Shown here: piece by piece, positions 1 through 7,227 of the stretch | Numbering within the stretch: position 1 is the first letter of the stretch | Layout: each line of letters starts with the position of its first letter | The notes under the pieces: model-generated | The model's input: only the letters and a program-made list of their open reading frames with translations | Told to the model about the DNA's origin: nothing | Database searches by the model: none | From: Acidithiobacillus sp. | GTDB lineage: Bacteria; Pseudomonadota; Gammaproteobacteria; Acidithiobacillales; Acidithiobacillaceae | Length of the DNA stretch: 34,931 nt | Reading direction: 5' to 3' | NCBI RefSeq assembly: GCF_023256195.1 | Contig: NZ_JAGDWX010000020.1 | Coordinates: forward strand, 1-34,931 | Program-made: the position numbers and the translations under genes

Positions 1-55
1 GAGCAGCGGCCTTTTAAGCCGTGGGTCATGGGTTCGAATCCCATCGCTCCCACCA
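1..55 (+). tRNA. tRNA-Lys (UUU anticodon), 3' portion
   Basis: The window opens inside a tRNA. Visible are the anticodon arm (stem 6-10 paired with 18-22, seven-base loop 11-17, anticodon TTT at 13-15), the variable region, a perfect five-pair T arm (28-32 with 40-44 around loop TTCGAAT), the 3' strand of the acceptor stem at 45-51, discriminator A at 52 and an encoded CCA at 53-55. Anticodon UUU reads lysine AAA/AAG codons. The D arm and 5' acceptor strand lie upstream of the window, so identity rests on the anticodon only. Confidence 0.9.
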
Positions 56-90
56 CATACACATCATTTCGGACCTTCTTCGGTCTGGAC

Positions 91-789
91 TCATTCGGGC
101 CTGGGCCAGTGGGCCGCATCCGGATCCAGCCAGACCTCAGCTCCGGCGCCGACTACGGCCGCGGGAATATGCTCACCAGAACGCCAGCGGGCGACGGCAT
201 CGGCCTTACCTGCTCCCGTGACCAGAAAGAAGATCCGCCGACTACGGCGCAGACGCCAAGCGCTCAGAGAGATGCGCTTCGGTGGGGGCTTGACAGCATC
301 GAACACCGGCAGCACGGCCGGTGCATCGGCCTCCATGCCCCAATCGCCGCCTGGAAAAAGGCTCGCACAATGGCCGTCTTCCCCCAGACCCAGCAACACC
401 AGATCGAAATCCTGTGATGGCAAGGCGCGGGCGTAGATGGCCGCGGCCTCTTCCAGCGTTCCGGCCAGCGTCAAACGATGGTGCTGCCGAGCGGGGATGG
501 GTACCTTTGCGGTCCACTGCGCCGTAACCATGCTGTCGTTGCGCTGCGGATCTCCCGCCGGAAGGTAACGCTCGTCACCGTAATAGAGGTGCCAGTCCTG
601 CCAACGACGACCCAGCTGCGGCAGACGGGCGTAGGTCGCAGACGGGGTGTGACCTCCCGCCAGCACCAGGTGGAAGGCGCCACGCTGGGCGATGGACTCC
701 GCCGCGATACGGGCGATGGCCTCGGCCAGTGCCTGCGCGAGCTCGTCGGCGTCGCGGTGGATGTGCCAGTTGGGTGCGACAGGCGCCAT
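91..789 (-). CDS. pgl: 6-phosphogluconolactonase (Pgl/DevB type)
   Basis: Predicted cytosolic enzyme of 232 residues hydrolysing 6-phosphogluconolactone to 6-phosphogluconate in the oxidative pentose phosphate pathway. The family signatures are visible: an N-terminal glycine-rich LVLAGGHTPSATY phosphate-binding loop, the HLYYGDERYLP segment, and the GLGEDGHCASLFPG motif. The length fits the family (about 230-240). The reading frame is open further upstream, but the ATG at 787-789 overlaps the TGA of the upstream VIT gene by one base, which is a typical coupled start and leaves the usual N terminus. No zwf or gnd is visible nearby; the only operon partner is the metal transporter. It converges on the tRNA-Lys gene with 35 bp between them. 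Confidence 0.88.
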   Translation of the reverse strand: MAPVAPNWHIHRDADELAQALAEAIARIAAESIAQRGAFHLVLAGGHTPSATYARLPQLGRRWQDWHLYYGDERYLPAGDPQRNDSMVTAQWTAKVPIPARQHHRLTLAGTLEEAAAIYARALPSQDFDLVLLGLGEDGHCASLFPGGDWGMEADAPAVLPVFDAVKPPPKRISLSAWRLRRSRRIFFLVTGAGKADAVARWRSGEHIPAAVVGAGAEVWLDPDAAHWPRPE

Positions 790-1547
790 CAGATGCCCTG
801 TGCCCCCAGCAGGTGACCGATGATGGTGGTGGCGACCAGGGACAGGGCGCCCCAAAAAAGGACGCGCAGGGAACCGCGCCACATGGGCGCACCGCCAGCG
901 CGGGCGGCAACGGCGCCAAGGCTCGCGAGGAGCACCAGGGTGATTGCAAAGAGCAGCGGCAAGACCACGGCCCGCGGCGCAAAGGCTGCGGCCAGGACCG
1001 GAAAGACGGCTCCCGCCGCAAAGGACAGGGCAGAGGCACCGGCGGCCTGGATGGGACGCGCCTGCGCCATCTCCGTCAGTCCCAGTTCGTCGCGAGCGTG
1101 ACTGCCCAGAGCGTCGTGCTCCATGAGCTGGGTTGCCACCTGCCGCGCCAAGTCTTCATCCAGACCGCGCTTGACGTAGATGTGGGTCAGCTCCAGCAGC
1201 TCCATCTCGGGATTCTTGCGCAGCTCCCGGGCCTCGATGGCGAGATCGGCGGCCTGGGTGTCGGCCTGGGAACTGACCGAGACGTACTCTCCTGCGGCCA
1301 TGGAAAAGGCGCCGGCGACCAGGGCGGCGATGCCGGTCAGCACCAGCTGCTGGGTGCTCGCCTGGCTGGCGGCAACACCGGTGAGCAGCGCCGCCGTCGA
1401 CAGCAAGCCATCGTTGGCACCGAGGACGCTGGCGCGCAACCAGCCCACTTGTTCGTGGTGGTGATGTTCATGGTGCTCGTGCTGCATCGCTTCTTGCCGG
1501 CGGGCGCTGCGGGCGGCGAGAGCGGCGCTTGGCGTTTCGGAAGTCAT
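789..1547 (-). CDS. VIT1/CCC1-family iron/manganese transporter with His-rich N terminus
   Basis: A 252-residue membrane protein of the VIT/CCC1 family, which moves Fe(II) or Mn(II) across membranes, usually out of the cytosol. The first transmembrane helix carries the family sequence ASVLGANDGLLSTAALLTG, the second contains FSMAAGEYVSVSSQ, then comes the cytoplasmic metal-binding helical region (about 90-150), and further hydrophobic helices follow (roughly 165-250). Residues 23-31 hold seven histidines in nine positions just before the first helix, which may bind metal. The start at 1547 is chosen because AGAGG lies 11 bases upstream; a longer open frame to 1613 lacks support. It overlaps pgl by one base, so the two are probably co-transcribed. 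Substrate choice between iron and manganese cannot be read from sequence. Confidence 0.88.
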   Translation of the reverse strand: MTSETPSAALAARSARRQEAMQHEHHEHHHHEQVGWLRASVLGANDGLLSTAALLTGVAASQASTQQLVLTGIAALVAGAFSMAAGEYVSVSSQADTQAADLAIEARELRKNPEMELLELTHIYVKRGLDEDLARQVATQLMEHDALGSHARDELGLTEMAQARPIQAAGASALSFAAGAVFPVLAAAFAPRAVVLPLLFAITLVLLASLGAVAARAGGAPMWRGSLRVLFWGALSLVATTIIGHLLGAQGI

Positions 1548-1598
1548 GGCGGAAACCTCTCTGGGCGGCTGTCGACTCAGTTTAAGAGGCGCGCGACC

Positions 1599-1627
1599 TT
1601 GGGTCCAGCGCAACGCAGTGCTAGTCT
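1599..1627 (+). promoter_or_regulatory. Possible promoter of cysM
   Basis: TTGGGT at 1599-1604 and TAGTCT at 1622-1627 are separated by 17 bases, followed 36 bases later by the cysM ATG. Both hexamers match the sigma-70 consensus only at three positions, so this is a weak call; the spacing and location are the main support. The intergenic space to the divergent VIT gene is 115 bp. Confidence 0.3.
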
Positions 1628-1662
1628 GTGATCATCTCGGTACGCGCGCGGAGAAGCACCAC

Positions 1663-2547
1663 ATGGCCGGATTGGAAGACTGGGTCGGCAACACTCCCCT
1701 CTGCCTTCTGCAGCGGCTGCATCGTCCCGGCAGGGTGCGCGTCTTTGCCAAACTCGAAGGCAACAATCCGGCGGGGTCTGTCAAGGATCGCGCCGCCACC
1801 CACATGATCCGGCGCGCTCTGGAGCGCGGTCGTATCGGTCCCGGCACCCGCCTCATCGAGCCTACCAGCGGCAATACCGGCATCGCTCTGGCCATGGCCG
1901 CGAGCGTCCGCGGGCTTCCCATCACCCTGCTCATGCCGGAAAACATGAGCATGGAGCGGCGTCAGGTGATGCGCGCCTTTGGCGCCGACATCCTCCTCAC
2001 CCCTGCCACACAGGGCATGGAAGGTGCCATCGAACGCGCCCGCGCCATGGTGGCAGCGGGCGAGGGCGTCATGCTGGATCAGTTTTCCAACCCCGACAAT
2101 CCCGAAGCCCATTACCTCAGCACGGGTCCGGAGATCTGGCGCGATACCCGCGGCAGCGTCACCCACTTCGTCTCGGCCATGGGCACCACGGGCACCATCA
2201 TGGGCACCTCCCGCTACCTGCGCGAGGTGCGCCCGGATATCTGCATCGTCGGCGTGCAACCCTGCGAGGGATCGCAGATTCCGGGTATCCGGCGCTGGCC
2301 CGAGGCCTATCTGCCCGCCATCTACGACGCCTCCCGCGTGGATCGTATCGTCGACGTGGGCCAGGACGAGGCGGAAGAGATGACCCGGCGTCTGGCCCGC
2401 GAGGAGGGCATATTGGCCGGTATCTCCTCCGGGGGCGCCATGGTCGCGGCCCTGCGAGTGGCTGCCGAGCTGGATTCCGGCACCATCGTCAGCATCGTCT
2501 GCGACCGGGGCGATCGCTACCTCTCTACCGGCGTCTTTCCTGCCTGA
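1663..2547 (+). CDS. cysM: Cysteine synthase B (O-acetylserine sulfhydrylase)
   Basis: A 294-residue PLP enzyme of fold type II that makes L-cysteine from O-acetylserine and sulfide or thiosulfate. The PLP lysine is K41 in NNPAGSVKDRA; TSGNTG (substrate loop), GTTGT (phosphate clamp) and a late ISSGGA segment follow in the expected order. CysM rather than CysK is favoured by the N-terminal VGNTPLCLLQRL start, the GNNPAGSVKDRAA lysine region, the RRWPEAYLPAIYD stretch and the length near 295. The start ATG at 1663 is preceded by GGAGA with about eight bases of spacing; an open frame to 1546 runs through the region upstream of the divergent gene and is not needed. The next gene begins 8 bp downstream. 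Confidence 0.93.
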   Translation: MAGLEDWVGNTPLCLLQRLHRPGRVRVFAKLEGNNPAGSVKDRAATHMIRRALERGRIGPGTRLIEPTSGNTGIALAMAASVRGLPITLLMPENMSMERRQVMRAFGADILLTPATQGMEGAIERARAMVAAGEGVMLDQFSNPDNPEAHYLSTGPEIWRDTRGSVTHFVSAMGTTGTIMGTSRYLREVRPDICIVGVQPCEGSQIPGIRRWPEAYLPAIYDASRVDRIVDVGQDEAEEMTRRLAREEGILAGISSGGAMVAALRVAAELDSGTIVSIVCDRGDRYLSTGVFPA

Positions 2548-2555
2548 GCAGAGCC

Positions 2556-4607
2556 GTGCATCGCCTGCCGCAAGAGGCTGTCGTCGTCCTTGGCTTCGGC
2601 CTTCTGGTGGGCCCGATTCCGACCACGGCCACCACCCTGGACATCCACGCCCAAAGCCTCAGCGGGCCCGGCTTCTCGCTGCAACAACCGAGCTTACGCT
2701 GGCATATGCAAAGCGCCGACAGTGGCCACATCGAGCTCTCCAGCGCCGCGCTGCAACTGAGACAACGCCGTGGCTGGCAACGGGCACGCTTCTCCTGCAG
2801 TCTGCACACCGCGGGCCCCTGGCGCTGCGAAGCTGGCTCCGGGCAGATCCTGTCCCAGGCCTTCGGACCCTTGTCCCTGCATTTTTCCGCGGACATCGCC
2901 GCCCTGGGCGGTCAGGCCAAGACCGAGCTGCGGCTGCGTGGCAATGGCCTGGGGAACTGGCAGGGATCCTGGCAGAGCAGGGCCGACGGTGTCTGGCACG
3001 GTCGGTGGCGAGGCCAGACGCCGGCCCGAATCTGGCTTGCTCCCTGGCTACCGGCACACTGGCGCAGCAGCGGCACGCTGGTCCTGGCGGGACAGGCGCA
3101 GGGGTCCTCCTGGCACGATCTGGGGGTCGTCGCGGTGGAAGGGGAGGCGCAGGATCTCGGCTGGCAGAGCCCCGACGGTCTGAAAGCCGCCGAGCACGGT
3201 AAGGCCCGCCTGCGCCTGGTGGCCGTGCACGACAAGGAATGGCAGGGAAGCGCCGTCTTGCACTGGCAGCAGGGTGCCATACTCTGGACCCCCTGGTTTG
3301 CGCAAGCGCCCAAAGAGGGTGCCGTCCGCCTCTCCAGCAACTGGGTGCTGGGCAGCCGGTCCTGGCAGTTGCGCGGCGGGGAGCTCACCTGGCCGGGCCT
3401 GGGGCAGGCGAGCTTCCAGGCCGAGCGCGTCGGCAAGCAGCCGGTGCATTGGTCCCTGGATGCCCGAGACGTGCAGATGCAGCCCTTCTACGCCCACTGG
3501 ATCCGGCCGGTCATGACTGCCGGCAGCGTACCGGCACGCCTGGATGCCGCCGGAGTCGCCCAGATCGCCCTGAGCTTCGGGCCCGGCTTGCGCTCCGCCC
3601 GCTGGCGTTGGCGCGATGGAGCCCTGACAGATCCGCAGGGACATCTGCGCATCGATGGCATCACCAGTTCCGGCCACTGGTCGGCCACCGCTGCGGGCCA
3701 GGCGCGCCTCGACTGGCGCGCGGGGAGCGTTTATGCGCTACCTTTCGGCGCTCTGGATGGCGACTTCAGCCTGGGCCCGGAGAGCCTCGTGTCGCGCAGC
3801 CCCATGCAGGTAACCATGCTGGGCGGTAGCGTCGGTGTGCGGGATCTGCGAGCAAATTGGCACGGTGGCGGCCTTTCCTTGCGTATGAATGGCATCCTGC
3901 GAGATCTGCAGTTGGCGCCCCTGACCCGCGATCTTGGCTGGCCGCCCTTTACCGGAACCCTGTCTGCCAATCTGCCGCAGCTGGAATACGCCGGCGGACG
4001 GCTGAGCACCGACGGCACCCTCTCGGCACAGGTCTTCGGTGGGCAGGTGGATGTGCAGGATCTGGCCATCTCCCACTTTCTCGGAACGGCGCCCGTGCTG
4101 ACGGCAGATATCCGCTTCCAGAATCTGCAGCTGCGACCCATGACGGACGTTTTCCACTTCGGTTATATCAACGGGGCTTTGGACGGCTATATCCACCACC
4201 TCGTGCTCTTGGATTGGCGGCCCGTGAGTTTCGACGCCCGTCTTTACTCTCGGCGGCAGCCGGGGCTGGAGCAGGAGATCAGCGCAACGGCCATCGAGAA
4301 TCTGAGCCGTCTCGGCGGTGGCGGTGGCATCGGCGGAATGTTCCAGAGCCTGTATCTGCGGCTGTTCAAGACCTTCCACTACGAGAAGCTCGGCTTGGGT
4401 GTCCGCCTCCGGGATGGCGTTGCCGAGCTTTCGGGCGTCGGCGGCTCCGACGCGTCGGAGCCAAGCGATCATTTCATCCTCCTGCAGGGGGCGGGGCTGC
4501 CCAGGGTGAACATCGTGGGGTACAATCGGCGCACGCAATGGAGTGAGCTCGTGTCCCGTCTGATGGCTGCCATCCGCGGTGAGACGCCCATACAAGGAGG
4601 TCCCTGA
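2556..4607 (+). CDS. ydbH: YdbH-type AsmA-like intermembrane lipid transport protein
   Basis: A 683-residue protein with a hydrophobic N-terminal segment (about 8-25, anchor or signal) followed by a long beta-rich body of alternating strands, as in AsmA-like bridge proteins. The C terminus has features of the YdbH branch: a FDARLYSRRQPGLEQEIS stretch, an ENLSRLGGGGGIGG loop, LYLRLFKTFHYEKLGLGVRL and the terminal VNIVGYNRRTQWSELVSRL. The next gene encodes a DUF1318 (YdbL) lipoprotein, the expected genetic partner. In E. coli, YdbH with the small lipoprotein YnbE bridges the periplasm and helps outer-membrane lipid homeostasis. The start is GTG at 2556, 8 bp after cysM, with only a poor ribosome site. 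The identification rests on C-terminal pattern plus context; overall identity to E. coli YdbH is probably low. Confidence 0.72.
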   Translation: MHRLPQEAVVVLGFGLLVGPIPTTATTLDIHAQSLSGPGFSLQQPSLRWHMQSADSGHIELSSAALQLRQRRGWQRARFSCSLHTAGPWRCEAGSGQILSQAFGPLSLHFSADIAALGGQAKTELRLRGNGLGNWQGSWQSRADGVWHGRWRGQTPARIWLAPWLPAHWRSSGTLVLAGQAQGSSWHDLGVVAVEGEAQDLGWQSPDGLKAAEHGKARLRLVAVHDKEWQGSAVLHWQQGAILWTPWFAQAPKEGAVRLSSNWVLGSRSWQLRGGELTWPGLGQASFQAERVGKQPVHWSLDARDVQMQPFYAHWIRPVMTAGSVPARLDAAGVAQIALSFGPGLRSARWRWRDGALTDPQGHLRIDGITSSGHWSATAAGQARLDWRAGSVYALPFGALDGDFSLGPESLVSRSPMQVTMLGGSVGVRDLRANWHGGGLSLRMNGILRDLQLAPLTRDLGWPPFTGTLSANLPQLEYAGGRLSTDGTLSAQVFGGQVDVQDLAISHFLGTAPVLTADIRFQNLQLRPMTDVFHFGYINGALDGYIHHLVLLDWRPVSFDARLYSRRQPGLEQEISATAIENLSRLGGGGGIGGMFQSLYLRLFKTFHYEKLGLGVRLRDGVAELSGVGGSDASEPSDHFILLQGAGLPRVNIVGYNRRTQWSELVSRLMAAIRGETPIQGGP

Positions 4608-5327
4608 GTGGAAACCCGTCTGGAAACAATGCGTCGTCTGGTTCGGAGCATGCTGGGCCTGGCCATGGTCGCCCTGCTCTCGGCCTGTGTCACCGTCAAC
4701 ATCTACTTCCCCGCGGCGGCGGCTCAGAAGCTCGCCGATCAGGTGGTGGAACAGGTCTACCGTGCTGCAGAAAAGGGCAAGGTCGACGTCCACGAGAAGG
4801 GGACGGCGCCCACGGACGCAAGCCCATCCTCGCCCAGTGCCCGCGGCCAGAGTTCCGCGGCTTTGGCGCCATCGGCCTGGGTCCGGCCGCGGGCGACCTC
4901 CCCCTGGTGGGAGCGCAGCGCCGGGGCGGTGGCCAACACCGTCTTCACCACGGTTAGCGGCACGGCAGAGGCAGCCGCCGACCTCAATGCCTCCAGCCCC
5001 GGGGTAGTGGCGGCCCGAGCCGAGCTCGAGTCTTTGGCCGCGCAGATGCAGCCCTACTTTGTCAGCGGAGCTGTGGGCTACACCAGCGCCGGTCTGGTCG
5101 CTGTGCACGATGCCGACGCGGTCTCCCTGGCCCAACGTGCTGCCCTCCCGAGCCTCGTGAGCAGCTACAACCGTGCCCTCGACAACCTGTATCAGCAGAT
5201 CGCCGACGCCAACGGTCATCCGGAGTGGAAGGCGCAGATTCAGGAAACCTTCGCCCAGGCCTGGATCCGTAAGGCACCGCCCGGCTACTGGTATCAGACC
5301 GCCGGCGGGAGCTGGCAGCGCAAGTGA
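4608..5327 (+). CDS. ydbL: Outer-membrane lipoprotein with YnbE-like N terminus and DUF1318 (YdbL) domain
   Basis: A 239-residue predicted lipoprotein. A basic N terminus and hydrophobic stretch lead to the lipobox LLSAC with lipidated Cys27. The mature protein begins VTVNIYFPAAAAQKLADQV, the sequence typical of DUF1318 lipoproteins, continues with an Ala/Ser/Pro-rich linker (about 65-105), and ends in the DUF1318/YdbL module (about 150-239) with VSSYNRALDNLYQQIADANG and PPGYWYQTAGGSWQ. The GTG start at 4608 directly follows the ydbH stop and has a strong AAGGAGG at 4594-4600; ATG at 4629 is an alternative. E. coli encodes a small lipoprotein (YnbE) and a periplasmic protein (YdbL) separately; here one polypeptide seems to cover both. 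Its likely role is to partner and regulate the upstream YdbH. Confidence 0.78.
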   Translation: METRLETMRRLVRSMLGLAMVALLSACVTVNIYFPAAAAQKLADQVVEQVYRAAEKGKVDVHEKGTAPTDASPSSPSARGQSSAALAPSAWVRPRATSPWWERSAGAVANTVFTTVSGTAEAAADLNASSPGVVAARAELESLAAQMQPYFVSGAVGYTSAGLVAVHDADAVSLAQRAALPSLVSSYNRALDNLYQQIADANGHPEWKAQIQETFAQAWIRKAPPGYWYQTAGGSWQRK

Positions 5328-5399
5328 GCCGCGGCACGGAGCGGGCGTGTCGGGCGGCCGGGCAGGGACGCCTTTGCCGCCGCTGACTGAAGGCCACTC

Positions 5400-6722
5400 A
5401 TGACTCGCCCCAGGCCTTTGCGGGACATGCCGGTGGAGCGCGTCGACGTCACCGGTATCGATGGCGAAGGGACCGGCGTCACCCGTGTCGATGGCAAGGT
5501 GCTCTTCGTCGCCGGAGCCCTGCCGGGAGAGCGGGTGCTGGTCCGCCGCTATGAGGGTACGCCGCGCTACGATCGGGCACGGGTGCTGGAGGTGGAAAGA
5601 GCCTCGTCGCAACGGGTCGTCCCCCCCTGCGCCCACGCCGGCGTGTGCGGCGGCTGCAGCCTGCAGCACCTCGAGCCCGGTGCCCAGATCGCCGTCAAGC
5701 AACGGCAGCTGGAGGATCAACTCCGGCACATCGGGCGGGTGCGCCCGGGACGGATCCTGCCACCCATCCAGGGACCCAGTCTGCACTACCGCAGCAAGGC
5801 GCGACTGTCGGTACGGGTGCCGAAGACGCGCGGTGCCCTAGTGGGCTTTCGCGAGTACCACTCGAGCTTTGTCACGGCCATGGAAAGCTGCCCCGTGCTG
5901 GATGCGCGGGTCGGCGAGCGTATCCTCGATCTGCGCGCCCTGGTGGCCCGCCTCCAGCATCCGCAGGCCATCCCCCAGTGGGAGGTGGCCTGTACCGCGG
6001 AGCACGCCGTCCTCATCCTGCGCCACCTGGAGGACCTAGGTGCCAACGATCTGCGCCTGCTGCAGGGCTTCGCCGACGAACACGGCCTGCATATCCTTTT
6101 GCAGGGTGGCGGTCCCGAGAGCCTGCGGCCGCTACCCGGCGCAGAGCTGCCGCAGCTGAGCTATACCCTGCCGGAGTTCGACCTCGATCTGCAGTTTCAG
6201 CCCCTGGGTTTCATTCAGGTCAACCAGTGGGTCAATCCGGTCCTGGTACGGCGCGCCATGGCCCTGCTCGCGCCGGAGCCCGGTGAGGACATCCTGGATC
6301 TCTTCTGTGGGCTCGGCAATTTCACCCTGCCCATGGCGCGCCTGGGCGCTCGCGCGCTGGGCATCGAGGGGGATGCTCGCCTGGTCGCCCAGGCGCAGCG
6401 CAATGCCGAGCGCAACGGTCTCAGCGCGCATGCGCGATTCCTGACGGCAGATCTGACCCAGACCGCCCTGGCCGACCTGCCCGGTGGAGCCGGCGTGCGC
6501 AAGATGCTCATCGATCCGCCCCGCTCCGGGGCCATCGACATCCTCAAGGGCATCGGTCCCGCCCTGCGGCACCTGGTGTACGTCTCCTGCAACCCCGATA
6601 CCCTCGCCCGCGACAGTGCCTATCTCGTGCAACAACAGGGCTTTCGCCTGGAAGCGGCGGGGATCGTCAATATGTTTCCGCACACGGCTCATGTCGAATC
6701 CGTCGCCCTCTTCACCCGCTGA
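5400..6722 (+). CDS. rlmD: 23S rRNA (uracil-1939-C5)-methyltransferase RlmD
   Basis: A 440-residue SAM- and [4Fe-4S]-dependent methyltransferase making m5U at 23S rRNA position 1939. An N-terminal TRAM RNA-binding domain spans about residues 10-68. The cluster cysteines are C77, C83, C86 and C164. The catalytic domain shows [10 protein letters not shown] (substrate loop), [12 protein letters not shown] (SAM motif I, 300-311), DPPRSG (372-377), nucleophile C397 in [13 protein letters not shown] and general base E433 in HVES. RlmD is preferred over TrmA and RlmC because it has both the TRAM domain and the cysteine cluster at this length. The ATG at 5400 has AAGG shortly upstream. The 3' end overlaps the next gene by 32 bp. 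Confidence 0.93.
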   Translation: MTRPRPLRDMPVERVDVTGIDGEGTGVTRVDGKVLFVAGALPGERVLVRRYEGTPRYDRARVLEVERASSQRVVPPCAHAGVCGGCSLQHLEPGAQIAVKQRQLEDQLRHIGRVRPGRILPPIQGPSLHYRSKARLSVRVPKTRGALVGFREYHSSFVTAMESCPVLDARVGERILDLRALVARLQHPQAIPQWEVACTAEHAVLILRHLEDLGANDLRLLQGFADEHGLHILLQGGGPESLRPLPGAELPQLSYTLPEFDLDLQFQPLGFIQVNQWVNPVLVRRAMALLAPEPGEDILDLFCGLGNFTLPMARLGARALGIEGDARLVAQAQRNAERNGLSAHARFLTADLTQTALADLPGGAGVRKMLIDPPRSGAIDILKGIGPALRHLVYVSCNPDTLARDSAYLVQQQGFRLEAAGIVNMFPHTAHVESVALFTR

Positions 6723-7227
6723 GTACGCCTGGCTCTGGGTGGACGCCCGCCAGCAGCGGGTCGAATTGCGCCAGGGCAGCCGGATCCGCTGGTCGGCTCC
6801 GGCCTCCACGGCCCGTGCTGGCCTGGGCGAGCTGCGCGACAGCGGCTGCACGCCGCGCGGCTGGCATGAAATCCGGGCGCGCATTGGGGCCGGTCTGCCG
6901 GCCACGGCCATCCTGCGCGGGCGTCGCTGGACGGGTCGCTGCTGGTCCGCCGCCGACGGCGAGGAAGCGGACTGGATCCTGGGCAGGATTCTCTGGCTCT
7001 CGGGTCTGGAGTCGGGACGTAACCGCGGCGGTCCGGTGGATACCTTTCGTCGCTACATCTATCTGCACGGAACGGCCCAGCGCGGACGGCTGGGGACGGC
7101 GGCGTCCGCCGGTTGCGTCCGCCTCGCGCCCGAGGACATCTGTGCGCTTTTCGAGCTCTGTCCACCGCGGCTGCCCGTCTACATCGGTGTCGATACCCCC
7201 CTGTCACCACCGCCCCGGAGATACTGA
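6691..7227 (+). CDS. YkuD-fold L,D-transpeptidase/L,D-carboxypeptidase, apparently cytosolic
   Basis: A 178-residue YkuD (Ldt) domain protein. The active-site signature is H126 in YIYLHGT and Cys142 in [10 protein letters not shown], spaced as in HX14-17(S/T)XGC; the position before GC is Ala rather than the common His, a variation also seen in functional family members. [13 protein letters not shown] and [14 protein letters not shown] are typical of the short proteobacterial subfamily. No signal peptide or anchor is visible: the sequence begins [18 protein letters not shown], directly into the fold. The start at 6691 lies inside rlmD (32 bp overlap); GTG at 6739 is the only later candidate before conserved sequence. 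Proximity to nagZ suggests muropeptide recycling (L,D-carboxypeptidase) rather than cross-linking. Confidence 0.85.
   Translation: MSNPSPSSPAEYAWLWVDARQQRVELRQGSRIRWSAPASTARAGLGELRDSGCTPRGWHEIRARIGAGLPATAILRGRRWTGRCWSAADGEEADWILGRILWLSGLESGRNRGGPVDTFRRYIYLHGTAQRGRLGTAASAGCVRLAPEDICALFELCPPRLPVYIGVDTPLSPPPRRY

Noticed and set aside
68-89. Eight-pair hairpin between the tRNA-Lys end and the pgl stop as a terminator
   Set aside because: Two G-U pairs and no T tract on either strand; location is suggestive only.
3738-5786. Long minus-strand open frame opposite ydbH, the lipoprotein and rlmD
   Set aside because: It spans three well-supported genes and shows no domain; it is an antisense shadow.
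6821-7227. Loss of the His in the (S/T)HGC motif as evidence that the YkuD enzyme is inactive
   Set aside because: The position before GC varies in working family members (for example Gln, Ser or Arg in E. coli enzymes); catalytic H126 and C142 are intact.
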